This document shows positions 27,563 to 36,604 of a stretch of DNA of 64,000 nt, one piece after another; position 1 is the stretch's first letter; each line of letters opens with the position of its first letter. The notes beneath the pieces are model-generated. The model made no database searches and was not told where the DNA came from. It saw only the letters and a list, made by a program, of their open reading frames with translations. The DNA lies in contig NZ_JAEUAT010000001.1 of NCBI RefSeq assembly GCF_019511525.1, forward strand, positions 551,361 through 615,360, read 5' to 3'. Both the position numbers and the translations under genes were made by a program. This DNA comes from Rhizobium cauense (GTDB lineage Bacteria > Pseudomonadota > Alphaproteobacteria > Rhizobiales > Rhizobiaceae).

Positions 27563-28333
27563 ATGTACTTCGAACTCAAGGATAAGACGGCCGAGATCCT
27601 GGCCAGATCCCGGAGACGAGAACGTCTGTGCGATCTTCCGCTCGATCTCATAACTTCGGAGGACGAGGCATACGGGATCCAGACCATTGCTGAAGACGCA
27701 CTCGGCTTCGAACGCAAGGGCTACGCACTTGTCGGAAGCAGTGAAGCTTCACGACGCACCCTCTGCTTGACGAAGCCCGTCTTCTCGGAAATTCCCGCCT
27801 CCGCGCTGACCATGGGAATCAAGCAATTCCGATTGCCGCCGGGCGCAATCGGCGCCCAGTGCGAATTCGTGTTCAGGATGCTGCGACCTTTTCCTGAAAC
27901 CGGTGAAACGATCGACCGGGCAGCCGTGGCGAGCGCCATCTTGGGCTGCCACCCTGCCATCGGCATAGTTGGCCGACGCACCAATCAGGGCTTCGGCGGC
28001 GACAATGCCGCCATCGCCGATTTCGGCCTGCACGTCGCGACGCTTTGCGGGCCTTACGCGGACGAGATCGATCTTGATCGCCTGGCCGGCGTCGACGTGA
28101 ACGTGTTCCTGTTCGGTAAAACCGTGTTCGCCGGTTCGGCGGCTTCCATACTTGGACACCCGCTCGAAGCCGTGGCTTGGCTCGCCAAGGAACTATCTGC
28201 TCGTGGAAAGCAGCTCGAGCCGAACGACTTCGTCGCGACCGGGTCCTGCACGACCATTCTTCAGGTCCTTCCCGGCCAGCATATGGCCGCCGATTTCGGA
28301 CCACTCGGTCAGGTCGACTGCATTTTCACCTGA
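27563..28333 (+). CDS. 2-keto-4-pentenoate hydratase / FAH family protein
   Basis: A 256-residue protein of the MhpD-like hydratase/decarboxylase family, in which 2-oxo-pent-4-enoate type acids are hydrated. The pattern DEAYGIQTI near residue 35, the metal-ligand segment GAQCEFVFRM (the usual E-x-E reads E-F here as CEFVF), and the C-terminal FVATGSCTTILQVLPGQHMAADFG fit this group. No aromatic ring-cleavage genes lie near, so its substrate is open. AGGAGAA precedes the ATG. Two small genes follow. Confidence 0.8.
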   Translation: MYFELKDKTAEILARSRRRERLCDLPLDLITSEDEAYGIQTIAEDALGFERKGYALVGSSEASRRTLCLTKPVFSEIPASALTMGIKQFRLPPGAIGAQCEFVFRMLRPFPETGETIDRAAVASAILGCHPAIGIVGRRTNQGFGGDNAAIADFGLHVATLCGPYADEIDLDRLAGVDVNVFLFGKTVFAGSAASILGHPLEAVAWLAKELSARGKQLEPNDFVATGSCTTILQVLPGQHMAADFGPLGQVDCIFT

Positions 28334-28360
28334 ATCTCACCAACCAACCAGGAACCTCAC

Positions 28361-28531
28361 ATGCGTCCGCAGACCAAGCCATTTGTCGTGGAGATCAAGA
28401 AAACACGGCGTCCATTTCCGAAGTTGCCATCAAAAAGCGACGTTCCTCTGGAGAAGGCCAGCCCCGAACATGAGAGGCAGAGGTGCGATCGGATCGTGCT
28501 GACCGCTCTCTCGGCTGATGAAAGGCATTAA
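28361..28531 (+). CDS. Small basic protein of unknown function
   Basis: A 56-residue protein below the usual length cut-off. ATG 28361 has AGGAAC nine bases upstream. It is rich in Lys/Arg (RPQTKPFVVEIKKTRRP at the start) with no membrane segment. I associate that opening with a family of short rhizobial proteins from memory only. Its stop overlaps the region just before the next ATG (TTAAGATG), so the two small genes are probably translated together. It lies 27 bases after the hydratase gene on the same strand. Confidence 0.6.
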   Translation: MRPQTKPFVVEIKKTRRPFPKLPSKSDVPLEKASPEHERQRCDRIVLTALSADERH

Positions 28532-28532
28532 G

Positions 28533-28772
28533 ATGGTGAGCAGAAGCCTCCCCCACGAATATTTTTTTCTTAACGGCTCGCGTTCCGAAGGCCCGGTCAT
28601 TGGCCATATCGATGGCAAGCCGATCCCTGCGCGCGTGATCGATATCAGAGGCAGCCGCTATCGCTTCGTCGGCGTTGTTCGCCGCGACCAGCGTGGCAGG
28701 CTCGATGTGTCCGCATTGCGAAAGAACGAGTGGCTGGTCGCTCCCGATCTCATCTATGCGGCGGTTGCTTGA
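28533..28772 (+). CDS. Small protein of unknown function
   Basis: A 79-residue protein with no family I know. ATG 28533 has AAAGG eight bases upstream, within the end of the preceding small gene. The sequence alternates charged and hydrophobic residues in a beta-strand-like way (RVIDIRGSRYRFVGVVRR), ending LIYAAVA; a small barrel fold is possible. It is probably in one transcript with the 56-residue gene, and 164 bases precede adenosine kinase. Confidence 0.6.
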   Translation: MVSRSLPHEYFFLNGSRSEGPVIGHIDGKPIPARVIDIRGSRYRFVGVVRRDQRGRLDVSALRKNEWLVAPDLIYAAVA

Positions 28773-28936
28773 AACCCGGCTTGGCGAACGCCGTAGCCGG
28801 AAGGGTCTGTCATTTGACGCGCAGCAGCGCATTTTTGCAGAGAGATATGGCTACGAACGCCATTTCTGCTTCCCATGTGGCGAAAATCCGCTAAGACCGG
28901 ACACCGGCTATCACCTAACCCGGGACCCTCCCTTTC

Positions 28937-29929
28937 ATGACCAAATTCGATGTTCTGACTGTCGGCAACGCTATCGTCGATATCATCGCGCGTTGCGACG
29001 ACCAGTTCCTCATTGACAACGCGATCACCAAGGCGGCGATGAACCTCATCGATGCAGAGCGCGCCGAACTTCTCTATGCCCGCATGGGACCGGCGGTGGA
29101 AGCCTCCGGCGGCAGCGCCGGTAACACGGCGGCAGGTGTCGCAAGCTTCGGCGGCAAGGCCGCCTATTTCGGCAAGGTCGCGGAAGACCAGCTCGGCGAG
29201 ATCTTCGCCCACGACATCCGCGCGCAGGGCGTTCACTATCAGACGAAGCCCAAGGGCACGTTTCCGCCGACCGCACGCTCGATGATCTTCGTTACCGATG
29301 ACGGCGAGCGTTCGATGAACACCTATCTCGGCGCCTGCGTCGAGCTCGGCCCCGAGGACGTCGAGGCCGAGGTGGTCGCCCAGTCCAAGGTCACCTATTT
29401 CGAAGGCTACCTCTGGGATCCGCCGCGCGCCAAGGAAGCCATCCGTGAATGCGCCCGCATCGCCCACGAGAACGGCCGCGAAATGTCGATGACACTCTCC
29501 GACAGCTTCTGCGTCGACCGCTATCGCGGCGAATTCCTCGATCTGATGCGCTCGGGCACTGTCGACATCGTCTTCGCCAATCGCCAGGAAGCGCTGGCGC
29601 TCTATGAGACCGAGGACTTTGAAGAAGCACTGAACAGCATCGCCAAGGACTGCAAGATCGCGGCCGTGACGATGAGCGAGGACGGCGCCGTCATCCTCAA
29701 GGGCGACGAACGCTTCTATGTCGATGCGATCAAGATCAAGGAACTGGTGGACACGACCGGAGCGGGCGACCTTTTCGCCGCCGGCTTCCTCTACGGTTAC
29801 ACCCAGGGCCGGACGCTCGAAGATTGCGGCAAGCTCGGCTGCCTTGCCGCCGGCATCGTGATCCAGCAGATCGGCCCGCGGCCGATGAAGTCGCTCGCCG
29901 AAGCCGGCAAGCAGGCGAGCCTTATTTAA
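28937..29929 (+). CDS. PfkB family adenosine kinase-type carbohydrate kinase
   Basis: A 330-residue PfkB kinase. The N-terminal GNAIVDIIAR and SGGSAGNTAAG segments form the sugar site, and the DTTGAGD motif (272-278) holds catalytic Asp278. The order and the insert pattern match the alphaproteobacterial adenosine kinase group, which makes AMP from adenosine. A related sugar kinase cannot be fully excluded. It overlaps the convergent SH3 gene by eight bases. Confidence 0.9.
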   Translation: MTKFDVLTVGNAIVDIIARCDDQFLIDNAITKAAMNLIDAERAELLYARMGPAVEASGGSAGNTAAGVASFGGKAAYFGKVAEDQLGEIFAHDIRAQGVHYQTKPKGTFPPTARSMIFVTDDGERSMNTYLGACVELGPEDVEAEVVAQSKVTYFEGYLWDPPRAKEAIRECARIAHENGREMSMTLSDSFCVDRYRGEFLDLMRSGTVDIVFANRQEALALYETEDFEEALNSIAKDCKIAAVTMSEDGAVILKGDERFYVDAIKIKELVDTTGAGDLFAAGFLYGYTQGRTLEDCGKLGCLAAGIVIQQIGPRPMKSLAEAGKQASLI

Positions 29930-30461
29930 AGGCTTCGCCCGGATAAGCGCCCCAGATCTCCGACTGCGCCACCCAACCCTCGGCGCCGTCGATCTTGGCG
30001 AAGCACCAGTCACCGTTGCATTCGCCGATGGTCATCATGACGCCGGGTTCGAGCTTGGCGACAACGGACGCGGACGGCAAGGCGTCGCGACGCATGTTGA
30101 CGTAGACAGACTTGCCCTTGCCTTTCATCCACGGAGCGGCAATCGCCGCCCGTGAGCCCGACAGCAACGATTGGTTGACCCAGCCCTCGGTGCCGTCGGC
30201 ATCGCGGATCTGGCGCCAGTTGTCGTATTCCTGAATGATTTCGACCGGTAGGCCGGCTTTCAGGTACATCCAGGAAGCCGCATAATCCGTGCCGGGGCCA
30301 ATGCGCAGGTTGACGCGCTTGGACTTGAGCGTGACGAAGCGCGGCAGCGGCAGGCCGCTCGGTCCCTTTGCCGCCTGTGCGGAGGCCATTTCAGCCGTTC
30401 CCGCCGAAAGCACGAAACCGATCGCAAGGGCGAGGCAGGATTTCAGGACTTTGCTATGCAT
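29922..30461 (-). CDS. Exported protein with two SH3-like domains
   Basis: A 179-residue protein with signal peptide (about 1-29, ending ASAQ). Two bacterial SH3 modules follow: about 42-100 (VNLRIGPGTDYAASWMYLKAG, WVNQSLL) and about 115-170 (VNMRRDALPSASVVAKLEPG, WVAQSEIWG). Such modules bind cell-wall or protein partners in the periplasm; no enzyme domain is fused. It diverges from the hydroxyacid dehydrogenase gene. Confidence 0.88.
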   Translation of the reverse strand: MHSKVLKSCLALAIGFVLSAGTAEMASAQAAKGPSGLPLPRFVTLKSKRVNLRIGPGTDYAASWMYLKAGLPVEIIQEYDNWRQIRDADGTEGWVNQSLLSGSRAAIAAPWMKGKGKSVYVNMRRDALPSASVVAKLEPGVMMTIGECNGDWCFAKIDGAEGWVAQSEIWGAYPGEAFK

Positions 30462-30642
30462 GGGATTTCCGTTTGCTCAGAGGAGGGCAGGACTGCTGCC
30501 TGATTCCGGGAATTCGACATTCCTGCGCACGCTCAGCGAGTTTTGTTTGTCTTCGCGTGCGGGTCTGGTAGAAATTGCCCGGAACGCGAAAATTATCCCG
30601 CGTCTTGGTTAAGGACCTCTTTACAAGTTAGCGCCGGCGCAC

Positions 30643-31644
30643 ATGACGACGAAGAAAAAACCGAAGGTCTACATCACGCGGAAGCTGCCCGATGCGGTTG
30701 AAACGCGCATGCGCGAGCTCTTTGACGCGGAACTCAATATCGATGACGCGCCACGCTCCAAGACCGAGCTGATTGCCGCAGTCAGAAGCGCCGACGTGCT
30801 GGTCCCGACGGTCACCGACAGGATCGACGCCACTGTCATCGAGGAGGCGGGGTCGCAACTGAAGCTGATCGCCAGCTTCTCGAACGGCACCGATCACATC
30901 GATGTCGAAGCGGCGGCTCGCAAGGGCATCACGGTTACCAACACGCCCAACGTGCTGACCGAGGACACGGCCGACATGACGATGGCGCTCATTCTAGCGG
31001 TGCCGCGCCGTTTGGGCGAAGGTGCGCGAGTGTTGACCGACCATCCCGGCGAGTGGGCCGGCTGGTCGCCGACCTGGATGCTCGGGCGGCGCATTCACGG
31101 CAAGCGTATTGGTATCGTCGGGATGGGGCGGATCGGCACGGCCGTTGCCCGCCGCGCCAAGGCCTTCGGCCTGTCGATCCACTATCACAACCGCAAGCGC
31201 GTGAACCCGGCCACCGAAGATGAGTTGGAGGCGACCTATTGGGAAAGTCTCGACCAGATGCTTGCCCGCGTCGATATCGTTTCGGTCAACTGCCCCTCGA
31301 CGCCGGCGACGTTCCATCTGCTTTCCGCCCGCCGCCTGGCCCTGCTGCAGCCGACCGCCTACCTGGTCAATACCGCGCGCGGCGACGTGATCGACGAAGC
31401 AGCGCTGATCAAGAGTCTGCGAGAGGGCAAGCTGGCAGGCGCGGGCCTCGACGTCTTCGAGAACGAGCCGGCGGTCAATCCGAAACTGATCAAGCTGGCC
31501 AACGAAGGCAAGGTCGTGCTGCTGCCGCACATGAGCTCGGCGACGATCGAGGGCCGCATCGACATGGGCGATAAGGTGATCATCAACATCCGCACTTTCA
31601 TCGATGGCCATCGACCGCCAAATCGGGTTCTACCCGGCCGCTAA
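30643..31644 (+). CDS. D-isomer-specific 2-hydroxyacid dehydrogenase
   Basis: A 333-residue NAD(P)-dependent dehydrogenase of the glyoxylate/hydroxypyruvate reductase group. The nucleotide fold is GIVGMGRIGTAVARRAK, and the catalytic Arg, Glu and His lie in VNTARGDVID, DVFENEP and LLPHMSSAT. The substrate-binding N- and C-terminal lobes are complete. The exact hydroxyacid is uncertain; glyoxylate is likely. It overlaps the convergent GNAT gene by four bases. Confidence 0.92.
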   Translation: MTTKKKPKVYITRKLPDAVETRMRELFDAELNIDDAPRSKTELIAAVRSADVLVPTVTDRIDATVIEEAGSQLKLIASFSNGTDHIDVEAAARKGITVTNTPNVLTEDTADMTMALILAVPRRLGEGARVLTDHPGEWAGWSPTWMLGRRIHGKRIGIVGMGRIGTAVARRAKAFGLSIHYHNRKRVNPATEDELEATYWESLDQMLARVDIVSVNCPSTPATFHLLSARRLALLQPTAYLVNTARGDVIDEAALIKSLREGKLAGAGLDVFENEPAVNPKLIKLANEGKVVLLPHMSSATIEGRIDMGDKVIINIRTFIDGHRPPNRVLPGR

Positions 31645-32114
31645 GCCGAGACCTGCTTTCGCATTTCGATCGATGTCGTTCTGGTGAAGCCGGGATGGGC
31701 ATTTTCAGCGGTTTTCTCGAAGCCCCAGCGCGCGAAGACGTCATGATTCTCGACGAGTTCAATCCGCGTTTCGAGCCGCAGCGACGGCAGCCCGCGGTCT
31801 CGTGCCGTCTGCTCCGCGACCGCCAAAAGCCGGCGACCGATGCCCCTGCCTTGCGCGTCAGGCGCAATTGCCAGCTTACCGATGTAAAGACAGCCCTCTT
31901 CCGGTCGCAGGAAGACACAGCCAGACAAGGTTTCGCCTTCGATCGCCGCATAGGCGATTTCGGACCGCGCCTTATTCGCCAGCGTCACCGGTGTCAGTTT
32001 CAGGGCCGAGGATGGCGGATCGATCCGGTCGTTCATATAGGCGAACGACGACAGGATCAGCGCCAGCAACTCGTCCCAGCGCTGAAACTCTTCGTCGATG
32101 CGAACGATGTTCAT
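31641..32114 (-). CDS. GNAT family N-acetyltransferase
   Basis: A 157-residue GNAT protein with acetyl-CoA motif LAIAPDAQGRGIGRRLLAVAEQTARD and a C-terminal FARWGFEKTAENAHPGF. It starts within the moeB stop (ATGA overlap), so it is the third gene of the recF-moeB-GNAT minus-strand unit. The acceptor is unknown; the gene order gives no hint beyond coupling to moeB. Confidence 0.88.
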   Translation of the reverse strand: MNIVRIDEEFQRWDELLALILSSFAYMNDRIDPPSSALKLTPVTLANKARSEIAYAAIEGETLSGCVFLRPEEGCLYIGKLAIAPDAQGRGIGRRLLAVAEQTARDRGLPSLRLETRIELVENHDVFARWGFEKTAENAHPGFTRTTSIEMRKQVSA

Positions 32115-32935
32115 GATGCCTGGCTCTGCCTTGCGCGGCGGCGCTTGTAGCGGATCGTGTCAAAGCGGGCGGCTAGCGCATCATAGAGCAATAGCCGGCC
32201 AATCAACGGTTCGCCCGTACCGGTGACAAGCTTGATCGCTTCCATCGCCATCAGCGTGCCGATCACGCCGGTCAACGCGCCGATAATTCCGGTCTCGGCA
32301 CAGGCCGGGATCAGTCCTGCCGGCGGCTTCTCGGGGAAGAGATCGCGATATGTGGGGTTTGGCGTCCCGTCCTCGGCCGTTTCATAGGGTTTCAGCACCG
32401 TGACAGATCCGTCGAAGCGGCCAACCGCGCCTGTCACCAAGGGGATTTGAGCCCTCTCGGCGGCGTCAGCTGCGGTATAGCGCGTATCGAAGTTGTCCGA
32501 GCCGTCGATCAGCACGTCAAAGCCGGACAGATGGCGACGGGCCGTGTCAGGTGAGAAGCGCTCCTCGAGGCGGATCACGTTGACATGCGGGTTCAGACGC
32601 GCGATCGCGAAGGCAGCACTTTCCGTCTTCAGCTCGCCGATCGTGCCGGAATCATGGATTACCTGGCGCTGCAGGTTGGAGAGCGAGACCCGATCGTCAT
32701 CCGCAATGCCGAGCGTACCGACTCCGGCGGCCGCCAGATATTGCAGAACCGGCGCTCCCAGCCCGCCGGCACCGATAACAAGCACGCGGGCAGCTTTCAG
32801 CTTCTGCTGGCCTGCGCCGCCGATCTCGGGAAGCAGGATATGACGCTGATATCGCGCGATTTCTTCCGGGCTGAGGGGTTCCATGGGTGAGATGCTAGCA
32901 CGGCCTTTGGTTGAGGGGGAAGCGGCATCGGTCAT
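32111..32935 (-). CDS. moeB: HesA/MoeB/ThiF family adenylyltransferase
   Basis: A 274-residue E1-like enzyme that adenylates the C-terminus of a ubiquitin-like sulfur carrier (MoaD or ThiS). The ATP site is VIGAGGLGAPVLQYLAAAG, with the Arg finger in LSNLQRQ and catalytic Cys in ACAETGIIG. The zinc-binding CxxC pairs normal in E. coli MoeB are absent: the usual C-x-Y-R-C reads PTYRDLF here. No rhodanese domain is fused. It overlaps recF and the GNAT gene by four bases on either side. MoeB is favoured over ThiF by family look only. Confidence 0.88.
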   Translation of the reverse strand: MTDAASPSTKGRASISPMEPLSPEEIARYQRHILLPEIGGAGQQKLKAARVLVIGAGGLGAPVLQYLAAAGVGTLGIADDDRVSLSNLQRQVIHDSGTIGELKTESAAFAIARLNPHVNVIRLEERFSPDTARRHLSGFDVLIDGSDNFDTRYTAADAAERAQIPLVTGAVGRFDGSVTVLKPYETAEDGTPNPTYRDLFPEKPPAGLIPACAETGIIGALTGVIGTLMAMEAIKLVTGTGEPLIGRLLLYDALAARFDTIRYKRRRARQSQAS

Positions 32936-34056
32936 TCGAAAATCTTTCCGTCGGCAACGGTGAAGAATTGCGCCCGCTCACCAAGCGCCGAGAACATGGC
33001 ACGGTCAGTGCCCGTCATGAAGGCCTGACCGCCGAGCGCGTCAATGAGGTCGAAGAGCGCGGCACGCCTGCCTTCATCGAGATGCGCGGCGATCTCGTCG
33101 AGCAAAAGGACGGGCGCATGGCCGGTGAGATTGGCGACCAGCCGGGCGTGAGCGAGGATCAGTCCGACGAGCAGGGCTTTCTGTTCACCCGTGGAACAAC
33201 GCGCTGCCTCCATCTGTTTTTGCCGGTGGCGGACAAGCAGATCGGCGCGGTGGGGACCGTCGAGCGTGCGACCGGCCGCGGCGTCGCGGTAACGGCTCTC
33301 CGCAAGCATGGCGGCATACTCATCCTCGAGATCGACGGCAGGGCGCGAGAACTGACCATCCATGAACCCCGCAAGCTCCAGCGCCGCGGCAGGAAAGGGC
33401 GAGGTTTCGTGCGTCTCATCAATCAAACGGGCGAGCAGGCCCAGCATCTCCTGGCGCGCCATCGCCATCGCAATACCGAGGCTCGCCATCTGCTGTTCGA
33501 GGCCGGAAAGCCAGGCGGGATCGAAGCGACGTTCGTCGAGCAGCTTGTTTCGGCTGCGCATCGCGCGTTCGAAATCGCTGGCACGGCGGCCGTGGGCCGG
33601 ATCGAGCGAGAGTACGAGCCGATCAAGGAAGCGACGGCGCTCGGACGAGCCACCGGTGAAGAGACCGTCCATCGAGGGTGTCAGCCACAGGAGGCGCAGA
33701 TGGTCGGTCAGTTCATCGGCAGATTTTGCCGGCGTACCGTTGATCCGCAGGCGGCGCGAGGCGCTGTCGTCGGTGGTATCTACGCCGGTGCCGATCTCCA
33801 CCTCCCCGTCCATCCCATCGAGCTCCGAGAAGATCGAGAAGCCGGCAGTCGCGCCAACACGGGTGATGTCGCCGTAAGTGGCGCGACGCAGACCGCGACC
33901 GGGTGACAGGAGGGAGACCGCTTCCATCAGGTTGGTCTTGCCGGCGCCGTTGTCCCCGGTCAGCACGACATGCCGACGGTCGAGCGACAGCGAGACAGAC
34001 GCGTAGTTGCGAAAGTCGGTCAGCTTGAGGCGGGACAGGGAGACCTTGTGCGGCAT
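32932..34056 (-). CDS. recF: DNA replication and repair protein RecF
   Basis: A 374-residue RecF, the SMC-like ATPase that acts with RecO and RecR at ssDNA gaps. P-loop GDNGAGKTN at 34-42, signature STGEQKALLVGLILAHARL, and Walker B VLLLDEIAAHLDEGRR near the C-terminus. No dnaA-dnaN neighbours, as usual in Rhizobiales, where recF is apart from the origin. First gene of the recF-moeB-GNAT unit. Confidence 0.95.
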   Translation of the reverse strand: MPHKVSLSRLKLTDFRNYASVSLSLDRRHVVLTGDNGAGKTNLMEAVSLLSPGRGLRRATYGDITRVGATAGFSIFSELDGMDGEVEIGTGVDTTDDSASRRLRINGTPAKSADELTDHLRLLWLTPSMDGLFTGGSSERRRFLDRLVLSLDPAHGRRASDFERAMRSRNKLLDERRFDPAWLSGLEQQMASLGIAMAMARQEMLGLLARLIDETHETSPFPAAALELAGFMDGQFSRPAVDLEDEYAAMLAESRYRDAAAGRTLDGPHRADLLVRHRQKQMEAARCSTGEQKALLVGLILAHARLVANLTGHAPVLLLDEIAAHLDEGRRAALFDLIDALGGQAFMTGTDRAMFSALGERAQFFTVADGKIFE

Positions 34057-34189
34057 TCGATATCCGGATTCGTGGTGTCCGAGAGCTAAGCGTTACGAGT
34101 GCGGATGGCAAGGGTTTCGGGGCAGAGAGCGTGCATGTTGGCGCCATCGCCGGACGATCGTATGATACGTCGAGACTGGGGGGACTTCG

Positions 34190-34912
34190 ATGAGACGCTT
34201 GACGAGAACGCGGATTGTGGTCAGCGGCGTGGCGATCCTGTTGGTTGCCTATCTGGTCGTCGCCTATTTCTTCATTCCTGAAATATGGATCCATCGCGAC
34301 GCCAGCCGCATCGCGGATTTTGGTCCAATGGTGACGACCACCAAACAAGACATTCCAGGCGACCCCATCAATGTCGGACTTGTCGGCTCGAGGGAGGACG
34401 TGCTCCGGGCATTCGCATCGGCTGGATGGGATCCGGCTGACAAGATCACGTTGCGGACTTCGGCCGAAATCGGCTTGAGCGTCGTGCTCGATCGGCCGGA
34501 CCTCGACGCTCCGGTCAGCCCGTTGCTGTTTGAGGGCCGCCAACAGGATCTGGCGTTCGAAAAGGCCGTGGGGAAGAGCGCCGACGAGCGCCACCATGTT
34601 CGTTTCTGGAAAACCGGGAGAACCGGTGAGGACGGGCGCCCAGTGTGGCTCGGCTCGGCGAGCTTTGATCGCGGAGTTGGTTTCAGCCACGACACCGGCC
34701 AGATCACCCATCACATCGCACCTGATGTCGATGCCGAGCGGAATCTTGTTATCGGAGATCTTCAGACGGCTGGGCAAGTATCGTCGACCTACGAGATTGC
34801 GGGCATTGGCGCCACGAAGACCGGCCGCAACGGTGGCGGCGATCCCTATTTCACCGATGGGAAAGCACTGATCGGCGTACTGCACGGCCGCGAAAACAGA
34901 AGCGCATATTGA
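34190..34912 (+). CDS. LssY C-terminal domain protein, membrane anchored
   Basis: A 240-residue protein with one N-terminal membrane helix (about 9-28) and an LssY_C-like domain over about 45-225 (DPINVGLVGSREDVLRAFASAGW near the start, FWKTG and WLGSASFDRGVGFS in the middle). The family occurs alone or fused to PAP2 phosphatases and DedA proteins; its function is unknown. GGGGG lies before ATG 34190. It diverges from recF and is followed by the globin gene. Confidence 0.82.
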   Translation: MRRLTRTRIVVSGVAILLVAYLVVAYFFIPEIWIHRDASRIADFGPMVTTTKQDIPGDPINVGLVGSREDVLRAFASAGWDPADKITLRTSAEIGLSVVLDRPDLDAPVSPLLFEGRQQDLAFEKAVGKSADERHHVRFWKTGRTGEDGRPVWLGSASFDRGVGFSHDTGQITHHIAPDVDAERNLVIGDLQTAGQVSSTYEIAGIGATKTGRNGGGDPYFTDGKALIGVLHGRENRSAY

Positions 34913-35006
34913 CGCGCAATGCTGCCTTGCGTCGCAGTGCCTTCATCTTAGGACGTCAAGCGTCTATATGAGCGGGGTCGTCGGTTGCGACGTGCCGGAG
35001 TTGATG

Positions 35007-35474
35007 ATGGATACCGAAATACAGGGCCGTGCCGCGCATGTGGCCGCCATTCGCGAGCGCGCAGAAGCCGAAATGAAGGCGATGGGGATCGACGAGGCGT
35101 TCATCGATCACTTGGTCGAGACGTTCTATGGCCGCATACTCCAGCATCCGACGCTTGGACCGGTCTTTGATGCCAAGCTTGCCGGTCGCTGGCCCGAGCA
35201 CATGCAGAAGATGAAGAGCTTCTGGTCATCGGTCGCCTTCCGCAGCGGCGCCTATGGCGGCAAGCCGGTGCAGGCGCACACTGGCGTCGCGAATATGACG
35301 CCTGATCTCTTCCCGCAATGGCTGGCACTGTTTTCCGAAACGCTCACCGATATTGCTCCGAACCCCGAGGCGAAGGCCTGGTTCATGGCAACGGCGGAGC
35401 GAATCGCCAGGAGCCTGACGCTATCGCTGTTCTACAATCCGGCGCTCGACGACCCGCAGCGTAAACCGGCTTGA
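35007..35474 (+). CDS. Group III truncated hemoglobin
   Basis: A 155-residue truncated globin of group III. The pattern FIDHLVETFYGRILQHPTLGPVFDAKL is the B-C-E region, with HMQKMKSFWSSV (distal side) and VQAHTGVANMTPDLFPQW (proximal His in QAHTG). Group III members bind oxygen or nitric oxide; physiology is mostly unknown. ATG 35007 lies six bases after GGAG; ATG 35004 is an alternative. Convergent with the GNAT gene. Confidence 0.88.
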   Translation: MDTEIQGRAAHVAAIRERAEAEMKAMGIDEAFIDHLVETFYGRILQHPTLGPVFDAKLAGRWPEHMQKMKSFWSSVAFRSGAYGGKPVQAHTGVANMTPDLFPQWLALFSETLTDIAPNPEAKAWFMATAERIARSLTLSLFYNPALDDPQRKPA

Positions 35475-35480
35475 GCCATC

Positions 35481-36002
35481 TTAAGCGACACGCTTGTAGA
35501 AAAGCGTCGTCGCGCAGAGTCCGCCTTCCGGCCACAGCGCATAGTCGGGGATCACCCCGACCCGCTCCCAACCAAGCCGCGGATAGATTGCTTCGGCGTC
35601 GCTGCCTGTTGCCGTGTCGAGTACCAGGATCGTCTTGCCGCATGCAGCCGCCTCGCGCTCGGCCGCATCCATCAGCAGGCGCGCAAGTCCCTTGCCGCGC
35701 TCGGAGCGATGCACCAGCAACTTCTTTAGATCGCCGCGATGCGGCTGGTTCGGCATCTGCGCCGCACCTACCTGCACGGTGCCTACGGCCCTGCCTTCCG
35801 ATTCGGCCACCAAGAGCAGCGTCGCGCCTGAGGCAACGGCATCCGCAACGCCCTGCCAATAAGGCTCGGCATCGGCATTGGTGTAGGGCTGCATGAAGCC
35901 GACCGAAGCGCCGCCATTGACGCAATCAGCGAGTACATCGCAAAGGTCTGGTATTGCCGCACGCGCTTCCGCCGCATCCAGCAGGCGTATTGTTATTGTC
36001 AT
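35481..36002 (-). CDS. GNAT family N-acetyltransferase
   Basis: A 173-residue GNAT protein. Motif A is KLLVHRSERGKGLARLLMDAAER, and TGSDAEAIYPRLGWERVGVIPDYAL is the C-terminal region seen in several antibiotic-type acetyltransferases. ATG 36002 has AGGAG seven bases upstream; the longer open frame runs back into the regulator gene. It lies 20 bases after the XRE-cupin gene, so the two likely form a unit, with the regulator controlling the acetyltransferase. Confidence 0.87.
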   Translation of the reverse strand: MTITIRLLDAAEARAAIPDLCDVLADCVNGGASVGFMQPYTNADAEPYWQGVADAVASGATLLLVAESEGRAVGTVQVGAAQMPNQPHRGDLKKLLVHRSERGKGLARLLMDAAEREAAACGKTILVLDTATGSDAEAIYPRLGWERVGVIPDYALWPEGGLCATTLFYKRVA

Positions 36003-36022
36003 CACTATTCTCCTGAAATGAA

Positions 36023-36592
36023 TTAGCGCCCGCGCCGATCGAGAACGACGCAGTAGCGAGCCGGGATGTGACCGGGATTGTAAAAAATGTGGCCCTCGCC
36101 CACCGGCATGAAGAGGCAATCCCCAGGGAGGAGACGGTAGACCGTTTCGCCCGCTGTCATTTCCATCTCGCCATCGAACAGCCATATGTGCTGGGTCATG
36201 CCGCTGCTGGCGGCATGCGGCGGAAAGTTCACGCGGGCACCTGGCGGGAACTCGACATCGACGATATCGACATCCGAGCCGATTCCCGGGGGCGACACAG
36301 AACGTCTGACATAACCCGTCTCCGGATCCCGCCAGACCTGCTGATCTTGCCGGCGCGACAGCGGCGAAACCTCCCGTTCCTCCGCAAAGAAAGCCGAGAG
36401 CGAAAGTCCGAGAGCTGCGCATACCCTGGCGAGCAGCGAGGCTGTCGGGCTAGCCTCTCCGCGTTCGATACGCGAGATCATGGCACGGCTGACACCCGAG
36501 GCGTCGGCGAGGTCATCCAACGTCAGATTCTTCTGCATCCGGAGCTTGCGGATGCGAAGGCCGATCGCAGTTTCCAGTTCCTGTTCCATCAT
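36023..36592 (-). CDS. XRE family regulator with C-terminal cupin
   Basis: A 189-residue regulator with an N-terminal Cro/CI HTH (about 12-66, TLDDLADASGVSRAMISRIERGEASPT) and a C-terminal cupin (about 110-185, RVNFPPHAASSGMTQHIWLF, GDCLFMPVGEGHIFYNPG) that senses a small ligand. This layout is common among regulators of amine or sugar metabolism (PuuR-like). ATG 36592 or 36589. A palindrome within 30 bases upstream of the start is a candidate autoregulation site. It is upstream of the GNAT gene. Confidence 0.9.
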   Translation of the reverse strand: MMEQELETAIGLRIRKLRMQKNLTLDDLADASGVSRAMISRIERGEASPTASLLARVCAALGLSLSAFFAEEREVSPLSRRQDQQVWRDPETGYVRRSVSPPGIGSDVDIVDVEFPPGARVNFPPHAASSGMTQHIWLFDGEMEMTAGETVYRLLPGDCLFMPVGEGHIFYNPGHIPARYCVVLDRRGR

Positions 36593-36604
36593 TTGATCCC
36601 AATA

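Noticed and set aside
28675..29016. 113-codon frame running into adenosine kinase
   Set aside because: Overlaps the well-supported kinase start in another frame, no ribosome site, no homology that I can see.
28754..30013. 419-codon frame opposite adenosine kinase
   Set aside because: Antisense shadow of a conserved gene with biased third positions.
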